Positions 11,786-23,099 of a DNA stretch of 64,000 bases are shown piece after piece (the first letter of the stretch is position 1; the number at the start of each line of letters is the position of its first letter). A program made the position numbers and the translations under genes. This stretch comes from Diaporthe sp. PMI_573. Lineage: Eukaryota > Ascomycota > Sordariomycetes > Diaporthales > Diaporthaceae. Where the stretch lies: NCBI GenBank assembly GCA_021399435.1, contig JAJTUP010000066.1, positions 186,001 to 250,000 of the forward strand, in the 5' to 3' direction. The notes under the pieces were generated by a model. The model saw only the letters and a list, made by a program, of their open reading frames with translations, had not been told where the DNA came from and did not search any database.

Positions 11786-12253
11786 ATGGCCGGCTTCCTC
11801 TGCCAAGTACTGGACAGCGACGAAATTCCAGTGCCCAGCATCCGCGTCACCTTGACCTCGCTTCAAAATCCTGCCCTTGTAGCATTTACGGGCCTAGATG
11901 GATTCGCAAGCTTCTGGGTTCATTTGAGTAACGGTGTTCCACAGCCATATGTGGGAATCAAGCCCGACTGTACGTCCCCAATCGCCCTTGCGAAGGTAGT
12001 TTTCGAAATCAACCAGCCTTCTCTGCCGAGGGCAGTTGGTTATGTTGGCCTTGACCCCACGCAGCAGTCTTGTATTATACTGCGACTGCTAGGAACGGGC
12101 TTTCGAATACAATCTTGCTGCCTTTCCTTACCGCATGAAGCCAGTTATGATAACGAGCAGGGCCAGGACGCTGGTGGATCATCATTAATATACAGCAATG
12201 AGGAGGGCAGAAATGACGGGGATATAAGTTGTATGACCTATGAGGGAAAGTAA
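11786..12253 (+). CDS. Unknown 155-residue protein
   Basis: Open frame from ATG 11786 to TAA at 12251-12253. A TATAAAG lies ~45 bases upstream. The first ~115 residues alternate short hydrophobic strands (SIRVTLTSLQNPALVAFTG, FASFWVHLSNG, QQSCIILRLLGTGF), which suggests a small beta-sandwich of the transthyretin/CNA-B-like kind. The last 40 residues are acidic and polar. No signal peptide. Fold statement is inference only. Confidence 0.4.
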   Translation: MAGFLCQVLDSDEIPVPSIRVTLTSLQNPALVAFTGLDGFASFWVHLSNGVPQPYVGIKPDCTSPIALAKVVFEINQPSLPRAVGYVGLDPTQQSCIILRLLGTGFRIQSCCLSLPHEASYDNEQGQDAGGSSLIYSNEEGRNDGDISCMTYEGK

Positions 12254-12893
12254 AATAAAAAATAAAAAATTACAGGACCTAGCCTTGGACAAAGGGTTCT
12301 GCGGGCAAGAGACGGATAGAGTAATAAGGGAAAGAGTGAGGTTAGGGCTCCGAGGGCCCTTAGCTTCTTGAGGTGGATCTCAGATTGTAGAACAAAGATA
12401 TGGGGTGCATTTCTCTTCGACAATTGCTACCCTATTTTAGACCTATACGGCTGGTGCACAATCCATCGCGAAGGCTGCTGATCCGACAACACTCTGATTC
12501 ACTAAAGCCCGGCCATATTTTGACGAGCCTGCAGGTACGAGTATTCGACATCGAGGAACCACTTCACGATCCTTATGAATGTGACCCCACTGCATGGCCC
12601 ATTTTCAGGCCAGTTAAAGGATCTCCTGGTCAGGATCAGAGGTAATATAGAAACCTCCTTGTGTTCATGACTCATCGCGCTTGGTTCTGAACATGTATCG
12701 TAACTCAAACGTCATTGACATCATGATTCTACCTACCCCGCAGTCCGACTTGGACGTCGATCTGACGATGTCCTCACAAAAAGCCCGGGAGCTGGAACGC
12801 GTCAGCCGCAGTGGTGGTGGTGATACGTCAATAGAGCCTCGTTCGGATGGGAATAATGATCAGCTAGATGAGATAAATGGATGGCAGCTTAAT

Positions 12894-13262
12894 TTATAAC
12901 AGAGTACGTCCTCGCAGTGAGCATGTGAAGTGGTGAGGTCGGGAAAGTGATTTTACAATAGCGAAACTGCGGCTCTCGTCCTGAGAGATATGCTGAATTC
13001 CGACCTCCGTTATCTTCTTTTGTACAGCTTCAGAATATGAGGGAAGATAGCCGGCGTTATCTCGAGCTTGGCGCTCTTGTCGCTGCGTAGCTTGCCATTT
13101 GTCACACGCAGCGAGGTGCTCTTTCGGCCTCCCAACAGAGGTCGCTGCAAACTCCTTCTGGCAGTGACGGCATCTGTATCGCTTGCTTTTCTTGGGGTTC
13201 GAGCGGCCGAGGTCGATAAACTGTCGCCAAATGAAGGCAGCGTCAGCTTTGGCAGGGGCCAT
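12894..13262 (-). pseudogene. BED zinc-finger N-terminal part of a hAT-type transposase
   Basis: From MAPAKADAAFIWRQF the frame gives a BED-type zinc finger: YRCRHCQKEF for the first pair and KEHLAACDKW for the His/Cys pair, with the aromatic residue before the finger. After SRSFAI the frame runs into a GTAAAA that could be an intron donor and then stops. The DDE catalytic core and dimerisation region that should follow to the left are missing, so this is an N-terminal fragment. The GTAC-rich block just upstream (13334-13478) is probably the terminal region of the same element. Confidence 0.6.
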
Positions 13263-13333
13263 CTTTTTTGGCGATGCGTTCAATTGGGAGAGAATGGCAG
13301 AGTAACGCTGAGTTGTTAAGCCGGCAAAGTTTT

Positions 13334-13478
13334 GTACAGCTCCGTACTTGTACGGCATGACCCATAAATTACCTGATTTGGAATATAGTGGGCTCAGTCG
13401 TACGTACATAGTACATGTACGTACATTTTCTTCCTGTACGTACGTACGTACAACAAGGTTGTACAAACTGTACAACAT
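13334..13478. repeat. Dense GTAC palindromic cluster
   Basis: Fourteen GTAC tetranucleotides occur in about 145 bp, several fused as (GTAC)2 to (GTAC)4. It lies directly upstream of the BED-finger fragment on the minus strand. Clustered palindromic motifs near a hAT terminus usually serve as subterminal transposase-binding sites. Confidence 0.7.
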
Positions 13479-14125
13479 CACTACCTCGATGACATTTTAT
13501 TACGTCTCCGTTTGCGGTCCCGATCTTGGCACGAACATTTCCTTTCACTATGTGATGCTAATGACTCACATTTATAAGTTTCTCTCAAGCTTCCAGTATT
13601 TCGGCCCACATATTTTCCAATTCGAGAATTCTAGTGCTGTCTTTCCGATTGTTGTATCCTCTACCATAGCTTATCACCATTTCGGATACCCCACCATTTC
13701 AGACAGCCAAACTTCTCAGCCACCACACAAACGCACCATGTTTACTTATACGTTTCTCAACCATGACTGAGGCTATTCAGAAGTCAACACCTTAGATAGA
13801 TAGAGAATTGTCAAATGGACATCGTAGGCTATTCCCAAAGTGGATTTGCGCCCCTCACCGCCCATTTCTGCCGTGCGTACAATTGACCCCAATGCTGATG
13901 CGGAGATGCCGAGAGATACGACGAAAATTAGCTAGGGATTGAGAACATTCTCAAATCAATCGGTACGAATGTAAATTTGGAGGCATTGTATTATTTCTGA
14001 AAGGTGAACCTTTAACTAAGTGTCCAGAGAAAGCAGCTTTTCGTATACCTTTTTGTGTCTTCCGGGTGGGGGCTAGGGCGCCGTTTGATAGAAGAAGTTA
14101 TGTGGGTCTAGGAAAACAGTCGGAC

Positions 14126-14925
14126 TTATTTGTGACCAATTGCGCAAACATTACTTTTTCCCCCATTGGACTGCACTTCATCCACGCTCGGCCCCCTGAA
14201 GTCGTCGTCCGTCGCCAGCTCATGGATAGCCTCGGACAACTGTCGCTGCTCGTCTTCTTCAGTCATGAAATCCTTATCGCCCCAGTGAGCTAGCAGCTCG
14301 TTGAAATTATCCCTTTTGCTGCCGTACATCATGGCTCTGACTGTCAGATTCAGAAAATGAGGGGCGCAGCGAATGCGACGCTCATCCCCGTCGAAATCGA
14401 ACTCAGTGCCAAGTGCTTCCATAGCCGTAGCATTATTCGCAGCGCTGTCAAGCGTGTAGTACCCGATCCTGAAGCCGAATAAGAGTTAACATAGTCAGTT
14501 TGGCAGGTAAGATTTTTGGCCATGGTTTTGTACCTGTCTTGAAGACCAAATGCGCATATTGTATCTGCAACTTCATCTGCAAGCGCTGCTCCGGTATGGC
14601 GCTTCCTGAGACCTGGCAAAGCCAAAAGGATTCTCCATTGTTTCCAATCTTGGTCGATAAAGTGGGCGTTGATACCAAGGAATGATGTGTTTTGTCGGGA
14701 AGTCCAGCCATCAAAGGTAAAGTGAATCATACTTCTCGCTCTTTGAAGCAGCTCGTGAAGCGGGCCAAGAGCGCGATTGTACTCGTTTATTAGCAGATTC
14801 ACGAGCGTCTTGCCGCTCGGTATCTGCCCTTCCTGAAGAGACGGGTTGTTGTAGAGAAGCAGTCGTCTGAAGCGCTCAGAGTTTACGAGATTGAACGGGA
14901 GGTTGTGGTATGTAAGCCAGTCGAG
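14126..14925 (-). mobile_element. hAT transposase remnant (central part)
   Basis: Read on the minus strand from ~14925 this gives [29 protein letters not shown], then [19 protein letters not shown] and NAHFIDQDW. After an intron-like interruption (14440-14530) it gives [16 protein letters not shown] and an acidic linker. The order and motifs parallel the complete transposase at 20292-23070 (DGWTSRRFTSFVGL, CGPHVLQLCTRALMYG) but the sequence is clearly different, so it is another member of the same lineage. The zinc finger and C-terminal dimerisation domain are missing, and [13 protein letters not shown] ends in unrelated sequence. Confidence 0.7.
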
Positions 14926-15750
14926 TTAAGCAGTCTAAGTTGGTCTCGTATGAGAACACCGTATGGTTCCCCTTGCAATGGTGCCAGCAGCGGACCAGAT
15001 CAATCACTAATGCGAGAACCATTCTTCATCACAGTCGAGCATAAACCGCTTCAAAGACGACTAATGGTGAAGAGCGAAGATAAAGATTGGGAGAGCAAGG
15101 TTCCATCTAGCGTCGCGAAATGTGTACAAAGTACTTCGTACCTGTGTTTTCTTCATAGTTGGAGTTCATCGCGTCTGTGTTTGTAATCAAAACCCCTCTG
15201 AGTCTGCGTTTTGCATACACTCTCATGAAATCTATGTTGTCGCACTTGGCCTTTTGCCCTTGATTTCCTGAATATATACTCCATCTAATACATGAGGGAG
15301 CCAGTCTTCATCAGATCCGCAAGGACACCAGTAGAAGCTTTTGTCTTTTTTGTGGGTGATGCTTCTGAGGTAATGGTCCTCCTCGTTGTGTCGTGGCCTG
15401 AGACTTTCTCGATCGATATGCTGTAGGATCATGGCCTGCAAGCGTGGGAATAAGAGGGTGTGGTTGGGTCATCGGATTCTACACCACATATCTCTCCACC
15501 AAACTTTGAATACCTCTACTGGTTCTGATAGGATTAACTCTTCATCAAATTTATTAACAGTATTTGATGCCACTGTCGAGATACTGCTCGGCATCGTAAA
15601 GCTTATTGGACCCAGAATCTGTGGTGAAATTCTGCTACACAGTAGAGCCTTGGCAAGGTCATACGTTGCTGGGGTTAGTAGGTGTGTTTCTGATGATTCT
15701 ACAAGTGATAAATTCAGTGAGGGCTCCGCGTCAACTGAGGTCGGTCAGAG

Positions 15751-16510
15751 GGCCTTCTAGGCATTTTCGATATCCACATGCCGCTTATCTATGGCGAGGG
15801 GACGAATAATGCATTCAGCAGGCTTCACGAGGAGCTCTCCAAGCGTTCAAGGAAACATCAGCTTGACGAATTATCGACTGCCTCACAGGCTCAAGCAAAT
15901 TCCACTAAACGAAAGCGGTTTCAGGACTGCATACCTATGTGGATCCGAAAGTTCCCGGAGGTTGAGACCAGGTGGAATGCCTTACTACAGACGCTCGAGG
16001 GCCATTCGGACCCGGTTACCGCCGTGGCATTCTCGCCGAACGGCAAGCTACTGGCGTCAGGATCGGAAGACAAGACCATCAGACTATGGGATGTCGGCTC
16101 AGGAGAGGCCCTACACGCGCTCAAGGGCCATTCAAATCGGATTAGCGCCGTAGCCTTCTCGCCGGATGGCAATCTACTAGTATCGGCGTCCTGGGACATG
16201 ACAGTTAAACTGTGGGACGCCGGCTTGGGAGCAGTACTGCAGACGTTCAATGGTCACTCAAACTCGGTTACCGCCGTGGCAGTTCGGTCGGATGGCAAGC
16301 AGCTGGCGTCGGCGTCTTTCGATGAGACAGTTAGGTTGTGGGACGTCAGCTCGGGAGCAGCGCTGCAGACGCTCGAGGGCCATTCGGATTATGTTATGGC
16401 CGTAGCCTTCTCGCCGGATGGCGAGTTACTAGCGTCGGCATCAGAAGATAAAACGGTTAGGCTATGGGACGTCGGCTCGGGGGCGGCGCTACAGATGCTC
16501 GAGGGTCGAT
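15751..16510 (+). pseudogene. Truncated HET-WD40 (HNWD-like) gene
   Basis: The frame enters with GLLGIFDIHMPLIYGEG, the signature end of a HET (heterokaryon incompatibility) domain. After ~50 linker residues follow four 42-residue WD40 repeats (from ~15985). Each has GHS..V.AVAFSPDG.LLASAS.D.TVRLWDV, and a fifth begins at LQMLEG. The repeats are very alike, as in the HET-E/HNWD family, where WD units are shuffled to change recognition. Sequence upstream does not give the rest of the HET domain, no NACHT is present, and the fifth repeat is cut at ~16510 by retroelement sequence. It cannot make a working NLR. Confidence 0.7.
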
Positions 16511-17425
16511 GCGGCTGAATTTGTCGATAAAAACCCACACATAGTCATATCCGTACCGGTCCTTCGGCATATCCTTTCCGTCAACCACAACGTGCTCCCA
16601 TACAGTCTGAGGGATAGGCAATGGGTGGAGAAGGCCTGGTGTTTTGTCGTGTGTAGCTTTGTTCCGATGGCATTCGTAACAGTTCCTCACGTACTGGCGG
16701 ATCGTCTTTTTCATTTCTGGCCAGTAGTACTCTCGTTCCAAAGCCTTAATAGTCTTGTTCTGTCCCTGGTGTGCGAAGATCTGCGGCACGTGTGCCTCAC
16801 GGACTAAGGCGGTACGTAGGAAAATGTGCCCATCACTCGTCTTTTCCGGCACCCATAGGCGGCCATCCTTTAGACCTAGTGCTTGCTGATGATTTTCCGC
16901 ACGAATAAGGTCCACTAGATCTGCTCCCGTTGGGGCTTCTGGGGTCCCTTCTGCGACTGCGGCGATAAGGAAGTCAAGCTTCTCCGGTGGGACCAGCGTT
17001 GTCGTCCGTTCTTCCCGTTCTCTTGCCTTCACCGTAGGCAGGTCGGCTGTCTTACGAGACAGGGCGTCAGCCGCCACGTTTTCTTTGCCTGGCCGATACT
17101 GAAAGGTGATATCGAAGTTAGAGAGGAAGTCAGCCCAGCGGATCTGTCTCGTTGATAGCATCCGTTTGCTAGCAAAGTACACAAGGGCCTGGTGGTCAGT
17201 GACAACGAAGAACTGCATCCCGAGGAGCTCTGGGTAGTAGTGTTCCAATGTTTGTACCACTGCGAGGAGCTCTCGATCTTGGATGGGATAGGCTCGTTCT
17301 GCCGGTGTCATGGTCTTAGAGAAGTAACCAACTGGTTTCCAGACGCCACCCTCTTGTTGTTGCCAGATCACACCTCCTGTGGCGTTTCTTGATGCGTCGG
17401 TTTCGACCTTCGTGTCGGGCTTCTG
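16511..17425 (-). mobile_element. Ty3/gypsy fragment: RNase H and integrase N-terminus
   Basis: Uninterrupted minus-strand coding of ~305 residues. RNase H begins at KPDTKVETDASRNATGG, followed by KTMTPAERAYPIQDRELLAV, FFVVTDHQAL and the PGKENVAADALSR end. The integrase zinc domain has H384/H391 (REAHVPQIFAHQG) and C421/C424 (NCYECH), and the catalytic core is cut just after YDYVWVFIDKFSR. Reverse transcriptase, the rest of integrase and LTRs are missing. The 3' cut at ~16510 joins the WD40 gene head-on; the 5' cut at ~17425 joins unrelated coding sequence in frame. Numbering counts from the ATG at 17941. Confidence 0.8.
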
Positions 17426-17941
17426 AGTCACGAGCATCATCCACACAACCTGGCGGATGGGCATCCGTGTTGGCGCCGTGGGTGGCACGGGATGGATTCT
17501 GATCGAGAGTCCGGCGCGAGGAAAGCACTGCCTAACCCACTTCTCCAATGGTGCCAGGAAGCCGGCGTGGGTCGTGACCTTGTCTATACGGCCATGCGCC
17601 ACCATGGCCACCTCCTCCAAGGGCAAGCCGGCGTTGTTCCAGACGAGCAACTCCTTTATCTTTACGTCCGTCGTATCCAGGATGCGCTCTATATGGTCGG
17701 GCGTAACTGAGTCGTTGAAAGAGAGGTCGAGCAGCCTCAGGGGCATGTCCTGTCTTATCATCCATTTTGCATTCCGAGCGACGACTGCTTCGACCAGCTC
17801 GACAACCTGGTCACCTGACAAAGCCTTAAACCGGCTCAGCCCGAGGTCTTGTATGCACCTCCGGCCGTGCGCCAAGGAGGCCAACTGTTCGACCTGTATA
17901 TTCCAGTCGTGAAGACCGGGCCAGGGGCGAAAGATGCTCAC
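17426..17941 (-). pseudogene. LRR-like gene fragment fused in frame to the gypsy fragment
   Basis: From an ATG at 17939-17941 about 172 residues precede the retroelement part. They show leucine-rich periodicity (MPLRLLDLSFNDSVT, VKIKELLVWNNAGLPLEE) typical of an LRR protein or a ribonuclease-inhibitor-like repeat. No stop separates this from the RNase H portion, so the combined frame (17941-16457) is 494 codons. I interpret it as a host gene piece joined to the retroelement by insertion or rearrangement; it may be the upstream end of a real gene. Function unknown. Confidence 0.45.
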
Positions 17942-18254
17942 TGCCAGAGCTGCGGCCAGGGTCAGACGGCGCTAGATAGCTGAACCTGTCAAATAAAGCC
18001 ATTGGCTGGCTCCCTCCCCCATTCCCATACGTATACCCCGCAGTGCCTAGCGAATCGGAAGGCTAGAAAGACACGCTTCAAGAAAACCCCGTAAGGGCCC
18101 ACTTTCCCGTCCCATATCAAAGGACTCCCGGCCCAGGCTTCAGATATAAGTTCTTGATGCTTTGCTTATGCTTAGCTCCTCTGGTCAGGCTCGTTCCGAA
18201 AGGTTTTCGAGGGACCGCCAGGGCCCGATCTCCTGTACTTCTATCGTAACAAAA

Positions 18255-19058
18255 ATGGATCCATTCAATCTATCGGAACCTCAAGTTCGAGATTATTATG
18301 CCGATCTTGGGTTGCCACAACAAGCAAGCTCTCGAGAAATCAAAGCCGCCTTCCGTAGGTTGGCAAAAAAGCATCACCCTGACAAAAAGGCGCCGGGCAA
18401 GTCTATCGATGCTCAAGACTTCTGCAAGGCTAGTCTTCAGACGTCTATCTTGAGCGAGGATCTTGGGCTCATCACCATGACCAACCAAAAGCCTGACTAA
18501 CCTATCGTCTTCCTGGCTCAGATTCGCGAAGCGTACGAATGTCTGATAGATGAGGCAAAGCGTTCGGAATACGATGCACGTTACTTCAACCTACAAGACC
18601 AATGGACTAGATATCGGGAACGGCAAGAAAGTCGACACAAGGATGAAGAGCAGAGACGAGCCGAGGAGGAGCAGCGCGCTGCCAGAAAAAGAGCCGAACA
18701 AGAGAGGGAGGCAGCAGAAGCTGAGATGACACGGAGAATGGAAGAAGAGAAACGAGCCGCCAGAGAGAAAGCAGAGAGCGAGAGCGCGAGGGAGGAGAGA
18801 GCCAGGCAAGCTGAAGAGCGTTCTCGTGAGGCTGGACGAAAAGCACGGGAACAACAAGAGCAGGCGGCAAAAGAGAGGCTACAGAGAGAAAAGGAAAGGG
18901 AAGCGGAAAAGAGGTCTGAAGAAGCGGCGAAGAGAATCAGGGTCGAACAGGAACGAATACGGTGGAAGAGGTTCCTGGATGAGGTTATGGAGGAATTCGG
19001 GCCATATGACATCGACGGGATGAAGAGATCTGGCCGTCCACAACTTAAGAAACCATGA
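18255..19058 (+). CDS. J-domain (DnaJ/Hsp40) protein with long charged coiled coil
   Basis: Predicted Hsp70 co-chaperone of 236 residues. Exon 1 is 18255-18428. It holds the first three J-domain helices with the HPD triad (KKHHPDKK) that stimulates Hsp70 ATPase. Exon 2 is 18522-19058. It begins with helix IV (IREAYECLIDEAKRSEYDA), then ~120 residues of almost pure Glu/Arg/Ala/Gln coiled coil, and ends GRPQLKKP. The intron is unusual: the only frame-keeping donor I find is AAG|GCTAGT, a GC-AG intron, with a perfect TGACTAAC branch site and CTCAG acceptor. If GC is not used, the gene is broken here. ATG 18255 is chosen because MDPFNLSEP directly precedes the J domain. No zinc-finger or client domain is present, so this is a class III J protein. 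Confidence 0.75.
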
Positions 19059-19127
19059 ATGGGCCATCCAGCAGAATGCGAGAGAAAGGATGAAGTCGAA
19101 AAGGGCAAAATTATCGAGACAATAGTA

Positions 19128-19937
19128 TTATGGCTTTCTCCACATCAGGCGATAGATCGATCTCATAAGAGACTCATTTGTGCGGTGCTGTTTATGGTAC
19201 ATTTCCTCTTGCTCTCGCGTGATGAAGACATTTTTCGTGTCATCATTCCTCTCCCATTCCTCTCCCCACCTATGGCACACGACAGGCTGAGGTGCAGGCA
19301 AATCAATTATGGCGGGCTGCTTGGCACTCGACTGCGACTCATTGACAAGAAACTTGTCTGCCTGGGATATTCCCGTCCCGCCAGATACCTCGTCAGCAGG
19401 GTCGATGCTGAGAAACCAGGGACGAAAGAACAGTTTCGAGCTTCTAGACTTATCCCTAACATTAACCAGGATGAGAGAGGCTAATGTGTTGGCAGGCTGC
19501 CTCTCAAACGCGGGGACAACCATTGATGGTGTTGGCTGGTATCCTGAAGAGGGCGATGAATTGGTTGAGTTCACCGAACCATTCTTGGTTTCTGAGCAAG
19601 CGTCGAGTTTTACATCTTTTCGCCGTTTTGCCTTGATCTGAGCCGCAAGATCCTTTTTCTCGAGAACCCTTTGAAGTTCTCTAATAAGTAATTCGGTTCG
19701 ATAACGGAGATGATAATGTGCTTTCTTCTGGAATTCCCGGAGACATTCAATCGAATCCTTTAATTCCCAACGATGTGGAAGAGGCGTTTTGTTTGTGAGC
19801 CCAACTGAGTGATCAATGACCCGTACACATATTTCATTCTGCTCCTTCGGTATTGCAAGCGTGCGGAGAGTGTCGTAAAGGTCAAAATCAAAGCCCCGTG
19901 GTAGGCATAGCAAACTATGCAAAAAGTCCCTTTCGTA
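19128..19937 (-). pseudogene. Unknown gene split by a hAT insertion (3' part)
   Basis: Minus-strand coding of ~269 residues from YERDFLHSLLCLPRGF to a stop at 19128. It includes a Lys/Arg-rich amphipathic segment (LLIRELQRVLEKKDLAAQIK) and ends with HRTNESLMRSIYRLMWRKP. Upstream of YERD the frame runs straight into the terminal repeat of the hAT element, so the true 5' part lies beyond 23284. If the element and one target copy are removed, the host sequence reads CTAACAATTAG|GTACGAAAGG. That looks like an intron end, so the element landed at a 3' splice site. I do not recognise a domain. The 5' exons could not be modelled confidently in 23292-23540. Confidence 0.5.
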
Positions 19938-19945
19938 CCTAATTG
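19938..19945. repeat. 8-bp target duplication, left (hAT copy A)
   Basis: CCTAATTG directly precedes the element; the identical octamer follows it at 23284-23291. Confidence 0.95.
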
Positions 19946-20130
19946 CAGAGCAGGCCATCGGTCGGCTATCCGATCTGACCGAATCGGATATCCGATCCGA
20001 TAGATGATCGATGAGATTTTTTGCCAGCCATCCGATTAAGATTCGGATCGGATGGCTCATCCATCCGATCGATATCCGATATATTTTGAGGCCATCCGAT
20101 CGATATCGGATCTGACCGATTCGGATGTGA
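19946..20130. repeat. Left TIR and subterminal ATCCGAT repeats of hAT copy A
   Basis: The 19-bp TIR (19946-19964) is followed by more than ten copies of ATCCGAT/ATCGGAT in both orientations within 170 bp. Likely transposase-binding array. Confidence 0.85.
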
Positions 20131-20291
20131 GGTTATCGCGACCCTTATCAACTAAAGGCGCTAGAGGCCCTGGTTAGGGCCGTTCCAGGTATATTATTAA
20201 GCGAGGAACGCGTAGAATCTTTACCTATTCATACCTACATTACTTTAGTACTCGAAGAATTGTTTCTTTTTCGACCTCGCGGGCGCCAAAA

Positions 20292-23070
20292 ATGGACTCA
20301 CCTACGCCCTCGTCCCTCGTTTCCTCCACGCCACAAGATACCGAGATCGTGGGCTACCCTGATTACTCCGTTTGGACTGAGGAACGCTGGGCAGCTTACC
20401 CAGGGCTTGCCAACTACCATAACCCAACAAAAGAACGCAAATGGTGGTGGCGATATGGCTTCAGACTCAGAGATTGTTCTCGGCCTAAAAACCAAGATCA
20501 GATCTGGGTGTGCGAGTCTTGTTTTCTTGCAAAGAAACCTGCGAAGGATACCAAATTCGTGGCTACAACTAGCAGGTCCATCGAGAAGCATCTAAAGGAT
20601 AGCCATGGCGTTATAGACCCTAAGGTATGTGACAAAATAGATGAGGGTTCATAAGCTGACGCCTAGAATGCTGTGCAGATTAATGAAGCCGAGTCTACGC
20701 CTGTACCCTCGCAGAGGACCCTCAACTCCATGATCGACTTTTCGAAACCGGCGCAACAAGCAGTCCACGGGCAGTTAATAATACGCTTCAAGAAGCCGGT
20801 GAACGACTTATTGATACTTGACTGGCTTGTCTGCTCGAATCTGTCATTCAATATCGTGAATGATACTCGTTGGCGCCGTCAACAGCTGTATAACAACCCC
20901 GTGCTTGAGGAGAAGGACCTACCACACTCGAAAACCCTTGTTCGCCTCCTTTTGCGTGAATATCACCGCGCCCTACCCAAAATCAGAGCTTTCCTTCGAA
21001 GCGCGCGCGGCTTGATCCATCTAACGTTTGACGGCTGGACCTCGAGGAGATTCACGTCATTCGTAGGGTTGACTGCCAATTTCATCGACAAAGACTTCAA
21101 CAGATGGACCATCTTGTTAGGTTTGCCACCTTTGATGAAGCGCCACAGAGGTTCTGATATTGCTGAGGAAATCTTAGCCATAATCCGCTTTTTTGAGATT
21201 CAAGATTGCGTGGGCTACTGTACCTTGGATAACGAGTCTAAGAATAGGACAACGATGGCCAAGATTGGCGAAGCACTCGGGCTCGACGCTGAGGAGAGGC
21301 AGATTAGCTGTGGTCCGCACGTTTTGCAGCTCTGTACCCGCGCCTTGATGTATGGTGAGGGTTGTAAGCGCCTGCCGCTTGACCAGGTCCTCCGAAACTG
21401 GCTTCAAGACAGCTTCGCTGACGAGGACGAGGAAAACGAGGCTCTAGAACGTGCCTTTGACGAAGTTGCCATCAACCCTGAGGAGGACCTTACGCAACAG
21501 GATTCGGCTAGTGAGGATGAGGATGATGATGCTTTAGATACTGATCCTTTTGTTGATACTGAGGACGAGGATGATGAGTACAACAATTCTGACGTATCTG
21601 ACGAATTAGTTGAAGCCGCCGCGTGCGCCTTTGATTACTCTACGCCTAGTCAGCTAACCAGGAAAACGATGGAAAAGTACCAAAAACGAGGTCCTTTTGG
21701 TAAGCTTCACAACCATGGCAACTGCTTCCACAGAAGCAGCCAGCTCGTTGGCGCGTTTCGTGATGCCCAAACAGAACTGGACCCATCCGCTACCACCAAG
21801 GAATGGGTTCACAACAACGCCACGAGGTGGCAAAGCGACGAGGCAATGGCGGCGCGTGCCTTGGAGTTACAGCCGGCGATCAAACGACTACACCAAAACC
21901 TTGAGTACCAGTGGGACGCAGCTGGTTCGAAGGAAAAGGATAAGCCGCCGGTTCTCGAGTTCAAGTTGGGGGCCCAGGATTGGCGTGTGGTTGAGGCTAT
22001 TCAGAATATCCTTTCTCCCTTCAAGTTTGCCTCGAAGAAGCTTCAAGGCATCGGACCTGCTGGCTCTCTTGATCAGTATTTTCCTCAGATGGAGTATTTG
22101 CTGCTTCACCTCGAATCTTGTGCGCAGGGCAAGTGCTATGTTGAACGAGAAAACCCTATTGACCCTACAGGCGACCCTATCCCCGGGATCGTGAAGATCT
22201 TCGAGCATCTTGGCGACCAAGAACGGCGTTTCTTAAAGGCATATATTCGGGTAGGCCTGTGGAAGCTACAGCACTACTACGATAAACTCACGAGCTTGGC
22301 CTATGCCGCTGCTGTGGTGTTTAATCCAAGCCTCAAGATGACTGGGTTGCAAGGTATTTTTGATGCTGAGTCTCAACGGCAAGGGTCTAGATGGCGAGAC
22401 CACTATACTACCAGGTTGAGGGAACGATGGGAGGAGGACTATAAAAATAAGTGAGTTATACATATATTAATAGTCTTTGCTTAACTAATCCTCTAGTAGA
22501 CCGCGACCTGACTTTAACCCCCAGACTGAGGTCGAACAACAACCAGTCCTTGACATGCTTCAACGCCGCAAACGCTTCTTCGCGAACGACGCCGACGACG
22601 AGGTTCCTAATTCACAAGATACACGGCTAGCAAACAAGAGGAGAAGGGGCAACAAAGGCAAGGACCCTGAGCCCATACAACGAGAGGATATACAACAAGA
22701 CGAGCTAGATACATACCTTGTTGAGCCAGTAGTCAACTCAAAGGCGTACCTAAACGACCCAATCGCGTGGTGGCGGGATATTGGCGCAAAACGATTCCCC
22801 AAGCTGTCTTATATGGCAGTTGACTTCCTCACGATACCTTCAGCAGCAGCAGAAACTGAGCGTCAGTTTAGTAGCGTTGGGCAGATGGTGTCAGCACGGA
22901 GGTCTTGTCTTCAGCGGCACGTTATTGGCGCCAGCCAGTGTATTAGGTCTTGGAGCAAAGCAGGCGTCTACAAGGCTGAATTGCCACTTGAATTGCTAGA
23001 TCGGGCATCTAGCACGGCGTTACAAAGTGATATTGCACGGGAATTAACTAGATGGGCACAACGTAGCTAA
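20292..23070 (+). CDS. hAT-family transposase (three exons), copy A
   Basis: Cut-and-paste transposase of 892 residues. Exon 1 is 20292-20624 (donor AAG|GTATGT), exon 2 is 20679-22450 (acceptor GTGCAG, donor GTGAGT) and exon 3 is 22497-23070 (acceptor CTCTAG); all joins keep frame. Exon 1 carries a BED-like zinc binding region (CESCFLAKKP ... HLKDSH). Exon 2 carries the RNase H-like core with [25 protein letters not shown] and CGPHVLQLC, plus an Asp/Glu-rich insertion. Exon 3 carries the hAT dimerisation motif (DFLTIPSAAAETERQFSSVG). The gene lies wholly inside the 3,338-bp element and has its own TATA-poor leader. No stop or frameshift seen, unlike its sister copy. Confidence 0.9.
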
Positions 23071-23099
23071 TATAACTGGGAATAGCCTCAAATACGCAC

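Noticed and set aside
12400..12899. Plus-strand frames of 81 and 72 residues
   Set aside because: Contain short plausible segments but no start context, splice sites or family; could be the decayed tail of the 11786 gene but cannot be shown.
21404..21586. Ser-rich minus-strand frames opposite the acidic region of the hAT transposase
   Set aside because: Reverse complement of Asp/Glu codons (GAC/GAG runs) gives Ser/Leu; a shadow.
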